DNA of 64,000 bases from assembly GCF_000960475.2 (NCBI RefSeq), contig NZ_JZDQ02000026.1, positions 29,202-93,201 on the forward strand. Reading direction: 5' to 3'. Positions within the stretch are counted from its first letter, which is position 1. Every line of letters begins with the position of its first letter. The notes below the pieces were generated by a model, which made no database searches, was not told where the DNA came from, and worked only from the letters and a program-made list of their open reading frames with translations. Below are positions 62,192 to 64,000 of this stretch, piece after piece. Source of the stretch: Nocardioides luteus. GTDB lineage: Bacteria > Actinomycetota > Actinomycetes > Propionibacteriales > Nocardioidaceae. Made by a program: the position numbers and the translations under genes.

Positions 62192-63286
62192 TCAGCCGAA
62201 CGGGTTGTCGGTGAGCGTGTCCGGCAGGCCAGTCGCGGCGCCGACTGCACTGAAGGACGCCGCGATCTGCTTTCCGATCGCGCCCTGGATCTCCGCGCCC
62301 GCCCAGCCCGCCTTCGCGTAGTTGCCGAGCCTGGTGAAGTCTCCGACCTCGAGCCCCGTGTGCAGGCTCGTCATGATGTCGGGGAAGCTCTTGATCGCTG
62401 TCGCCTCACCGATGCCTCCGGCGACCTTGAAGCCGGCCTTGAACTTGGCGAACTTCGATGCGCCGTCACCCAAGGCGGTAATCCCGTCCGCCATCTTGCC
62501 GAACTTTCCGAACGGAATGACGTCCAGCACGGCCAGTCCCAAGTCCGCGAGCGAACATTCGCCGGCGCAGAACTGGATCGTCCGGCAGAGTAGGATCGCG
62601 GCCGAGACGGCCAGCGCGATCGCCGCGATCGGCCCAGCGACGAAGAGCCCGACGACGAAGAGGACCATACCGATGACCTCGAGGACGGCGATGATGTCAT
62701 CGAGGACCTCCCAGAAGCCGTCCTCGATCTTGCCGGACATCTCGTTGCCGATCCCGCTGACCGCGGCGTCGTACGCGTCCTCCCAGGAGTCGTAGTAGCC
62801 GTCCCAGGTCTCGGCGGCGTTCTCCCAGTCGGTACGCGCCTGTTCCTTCGCTTGGTCGGCTTCCTCCTCCTGCTGCGCCTCCGGACTTCCTTCCTCCGGC
62901 CCGGCGCCCGGAAGGTGGTTGGGCGCACCCTCCATGTTTTCGAACTTGGCCCACAGGTCCTCGCAGGTGTCGACCTGGGACCTGATCAGCGGCTGCCACT
63001 GCTGGAGCTCTTCGCCGTACTTCGCAATAATCGGACCGACCGGCCGATAAAGCTGACTGGCTTCGCGGAGAGTCTGGTGGGAGTCACCGATCTTGTCTTG
63101 AAGCTTCTCTACTGCCTTGCCGTCCATCTCACCGTTGGCGAGATCATGGGCGGCGATCATCGCCAGTTCATCGGCGCAGGAGCTCATCATCTCGCCCAGT
63201 CGCTCGATGGCGTTCCCGCGCTCGATGATGCCGGAGGGGTTGCCCTCCACGGTCTTGATCTCTCTGCCCTTAGGGGACGAGTCCAT
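62192..63286 (-). CDS. putative T7SS-secreted protein with WXG-like N-terminal domain
   Basis: A 364-residue protein. N-terminus GREIKTVEGNPSGIIERGNAIERLGEMM, with helices through residue 125 (YRPVGPIIAKYGEELQQWQPLI), resembles the T7SS signal domain seen in large effectors. Residues 130-160 are acidic; AETWDGYYDSWEDAYD gives a WxG and nearby tyrosines. Two hydrophobic helices (about 205-242), then a Gly/Ala-rich C-terminus with no recognised toxin domain. AAGGAG precedes ATG. Clustered with two smaller WXG-type genes, fitting a substrate operon. Confidence 0.75.
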   Translation of the reverse strand: MDSSPKGREIKTVEGNPSGIIERGNAIERLGEMMSSCADELAMIAAHDLANGEMDGKAVEKLQDKIGDSHQTLREASQLYRPVGPIIAKYGEELQQWQPLIRSQVDTCEDLWAKFENMEGAPNHLPGAGPEEGSPEAQQEEEADQAKEQARTDWENAAETWDGYYDSWEDAYDAAVSGIGNEMSGKIEDGFWEVLDDIIAVLEVIGMVLFVVGLFVAGPIAAIALAVSAAILLCRTIQFCAGECSLADLGLAVLDVIPFGKFGKMADGITALGDGASKFAKFKAGFKVAGGIGEATAIKSFPDIMTSLHTGLEVGDFTRLGNYAKAGWAGAEIQGAIGKQIAASFSAVGAATGLPDTLTDNPFG

Positions 63287-63333
63287 GGTCTGTGCGCTCC
63301 TTGGTCCGAGCAGGTCTGTCGTGGATACGCGTC

Positions 63334-63684
63334 TTAGACGGCGGCGCCCGAAGGAGCACCACCGGGTGCCCCGGGGGCTTGGATCGAAGTATTCGACTGG
63401 AACTGAAGAGCAGTCTCGCTGTCCCAGTTCTCGAAGCCGTCGACTACCCCTTTGACGTGCTCCTGGAGCTCCTTCAGGCTCTCCTTGAGTTCGTCGCGCT
63501 TGTCATCCCAGCGCTCTTCGAAGTCCTGTGCCTTGTCCCGGAGGTCGCCGCGGCCGTATGGATTGCCGATGTCCGCCTCGAGCTCCTCGGACTGGCTCGT
63601 CGCGTTCTCGAACTCGCTCACGATCGAGTCCAACTGTGTCGCGATCCTCGAGAGTGTCTCGATCTTGATCTTGACGTCCGCCAC
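63334..63684 (-). CDS. WXG100-like helical protein
   Basis: A 116-residue two-helix protein: ETLSRIATQLDSIVSEFENA then NPYGRGDLRDKAQDFEERWDDKRDELKESLKELQEHVKGVVDGFENW and a Gly/Pro/Ala tail. The turn YGRG replaces WxG. GTG start at 63684 preceded by AAGGGAG. Middle gene of the run of WXG-type proteins; probable secreted partner of its neighbours. Confidence 0.75.
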   Translation of the reverse strand: MADVKIKIETLSRIATQLDSIVSEFENATSQSEELEADIGNPYGRGDLRDKAQDFEERWDDKRDELKESLKELQEHVKGVVDGFENWDSETALQFQSNTSIQAPGAPGGAPSGAAV

Positions 63685-63793
63685 CGCTCGCTCCCTTTCG
63701 CTCTTCCATCAATCTGCCCGGTCAAAGTGCTGAAATGCCGCTTTGGGCGGGGCGATCACTCACGTGTCCGCCCCGCCCAACCAAGCGAGTGGA

Positions 63794-64000
63794 TCAGCCG
63801 CCGGCGAGCTGCGAGTCCAGGTCCTGGATCGCGGTCGCCATGTCACGCAGAGCCTGAGCCATGTCCTCGACACCAGCAATGGCGTCCTTGAGGCCAGTGG
63901 TCATCTCGGTGTAGCCGTCCTGAAACTTACCGGACGCCTTCTCCGTCTTGAACCCGTCCTGAACGAGCTCGTCGACGTAGCCCTGGCACTCGTCCAGCGC
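63794..64000 (-). CDS. WXG100-like protein (C-terminal part, runs off window)
   Basis: Partial; 68 residues from the window edge to the stop at 63794. Reads LDECQGYVDELVQDGFKTEKASGKFQDGYTEM then a heptad-rich helix (AGVEDMAQALRDMATAIQDLDSQL). The pattern fits the second half of an ESAT-6-like hairpin. The N-terminus lies beyond position 64000. Upstream gene of the T7SS-substrate-like run. Confidence 0.7.
   Translation of the reverse strand, partial: ALDECQGYVDELVQDGFKTEKASGKFQDGYTEMTTGLKDAIAGVEDMAQALRDMATAIQDLDSQLAGG

Overview
The window is high-GC DNA from an actinobacterium. Markers are a WhiB regulator, a mycothiol-dependent-type enzyme, two F420-type nitroreductase-fold proteins, a type VII (ESX) secretion locus, and a run of genes in the same order as Mycobacterium tuberculosis Rv3667-Rv3683 (recalled, not searched). 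Gene content and style suggest a Nocardioides-like member of the Propionibacteriales; the genus is an inference.

Layout. (1) 1-14.4 kb is a carbon and ion uptake region. It holds a 5'-nucleotidase, two low-affinity iron permease-like proteins, a cytosolic LytS-type kinase with its LytTR regulator followed by a small membrane protein and a sodium:solute symporter, a 608-residue orphan membrane protein, a DUF485 plus ActP acetate symporter operon, acetyl-CoA synthetase and NhaA. A perfect CRP-type site lies before the acetate-symporter operon and a variant site lies before acs. (2) 14-31 kb is the mycobacterial-like core: Holin-X protein, AbiEi/DUF559 protein, MarP-like protease, CoA-type Nudix, TlpA-like lipoprotein, endonuclease III, CRP, MBL hydrolase, second Nudix, RidA, DUF4177, MDMPI, two ArsA-type ATPases, WhiB, PonA2-like PBP, YqeY, metallophosphoesterase and tRNA-Pro. 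(3) 31-40 kb holds housekeeping genes on the minus strand: asd and an unusual four-ACT aspartokinase, DUF5063, recR, ybaB and dnaX, then the SRP RNA and tRNA-Ser. (4) 40-50.4 kb is an ESX/T7SS locus: mycP, eccB, eccD, two WXG100 genes, a second divergent eccD-like gene and, on the opposite strand, eccC. (5) 50.5-64 kb is an accessory minus-strand region: two tandem transmembrane Ser/Thr kinases with FG-GAP (integrin-like) ectodomains, an oligopeptide-type binding lipoprotein, lipoproteins and membrane proteins of unknown function, and, at the right edge, a run of WXG-type proteins that look like T7SS substrates.

Most interesting points: a dispersed, 21-bp-periodic palindromic element found at three intergenic loci; an aspartokinase whose regulatory ACT pair is duplicated with a constant 171-residue offset and which carries an internal ribosome-binding site for a separate regulatory subunit; CRP-type sites linking crp, acetate uptake and acs; a pair of FG-GAP receptor kinases, one with degenerate kinase motifs, beside an ESX locus that has two different EccD proteins and a compact, altered mycosin. 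Gene boundaries are mostly tight, with many 1-4 bp stop/start overlaps, and several convergent pairs are separated by perfect hairpins. No CRISPR array, insertion sequence or rRNA was seen, and no stretch above 300 bp is empty.
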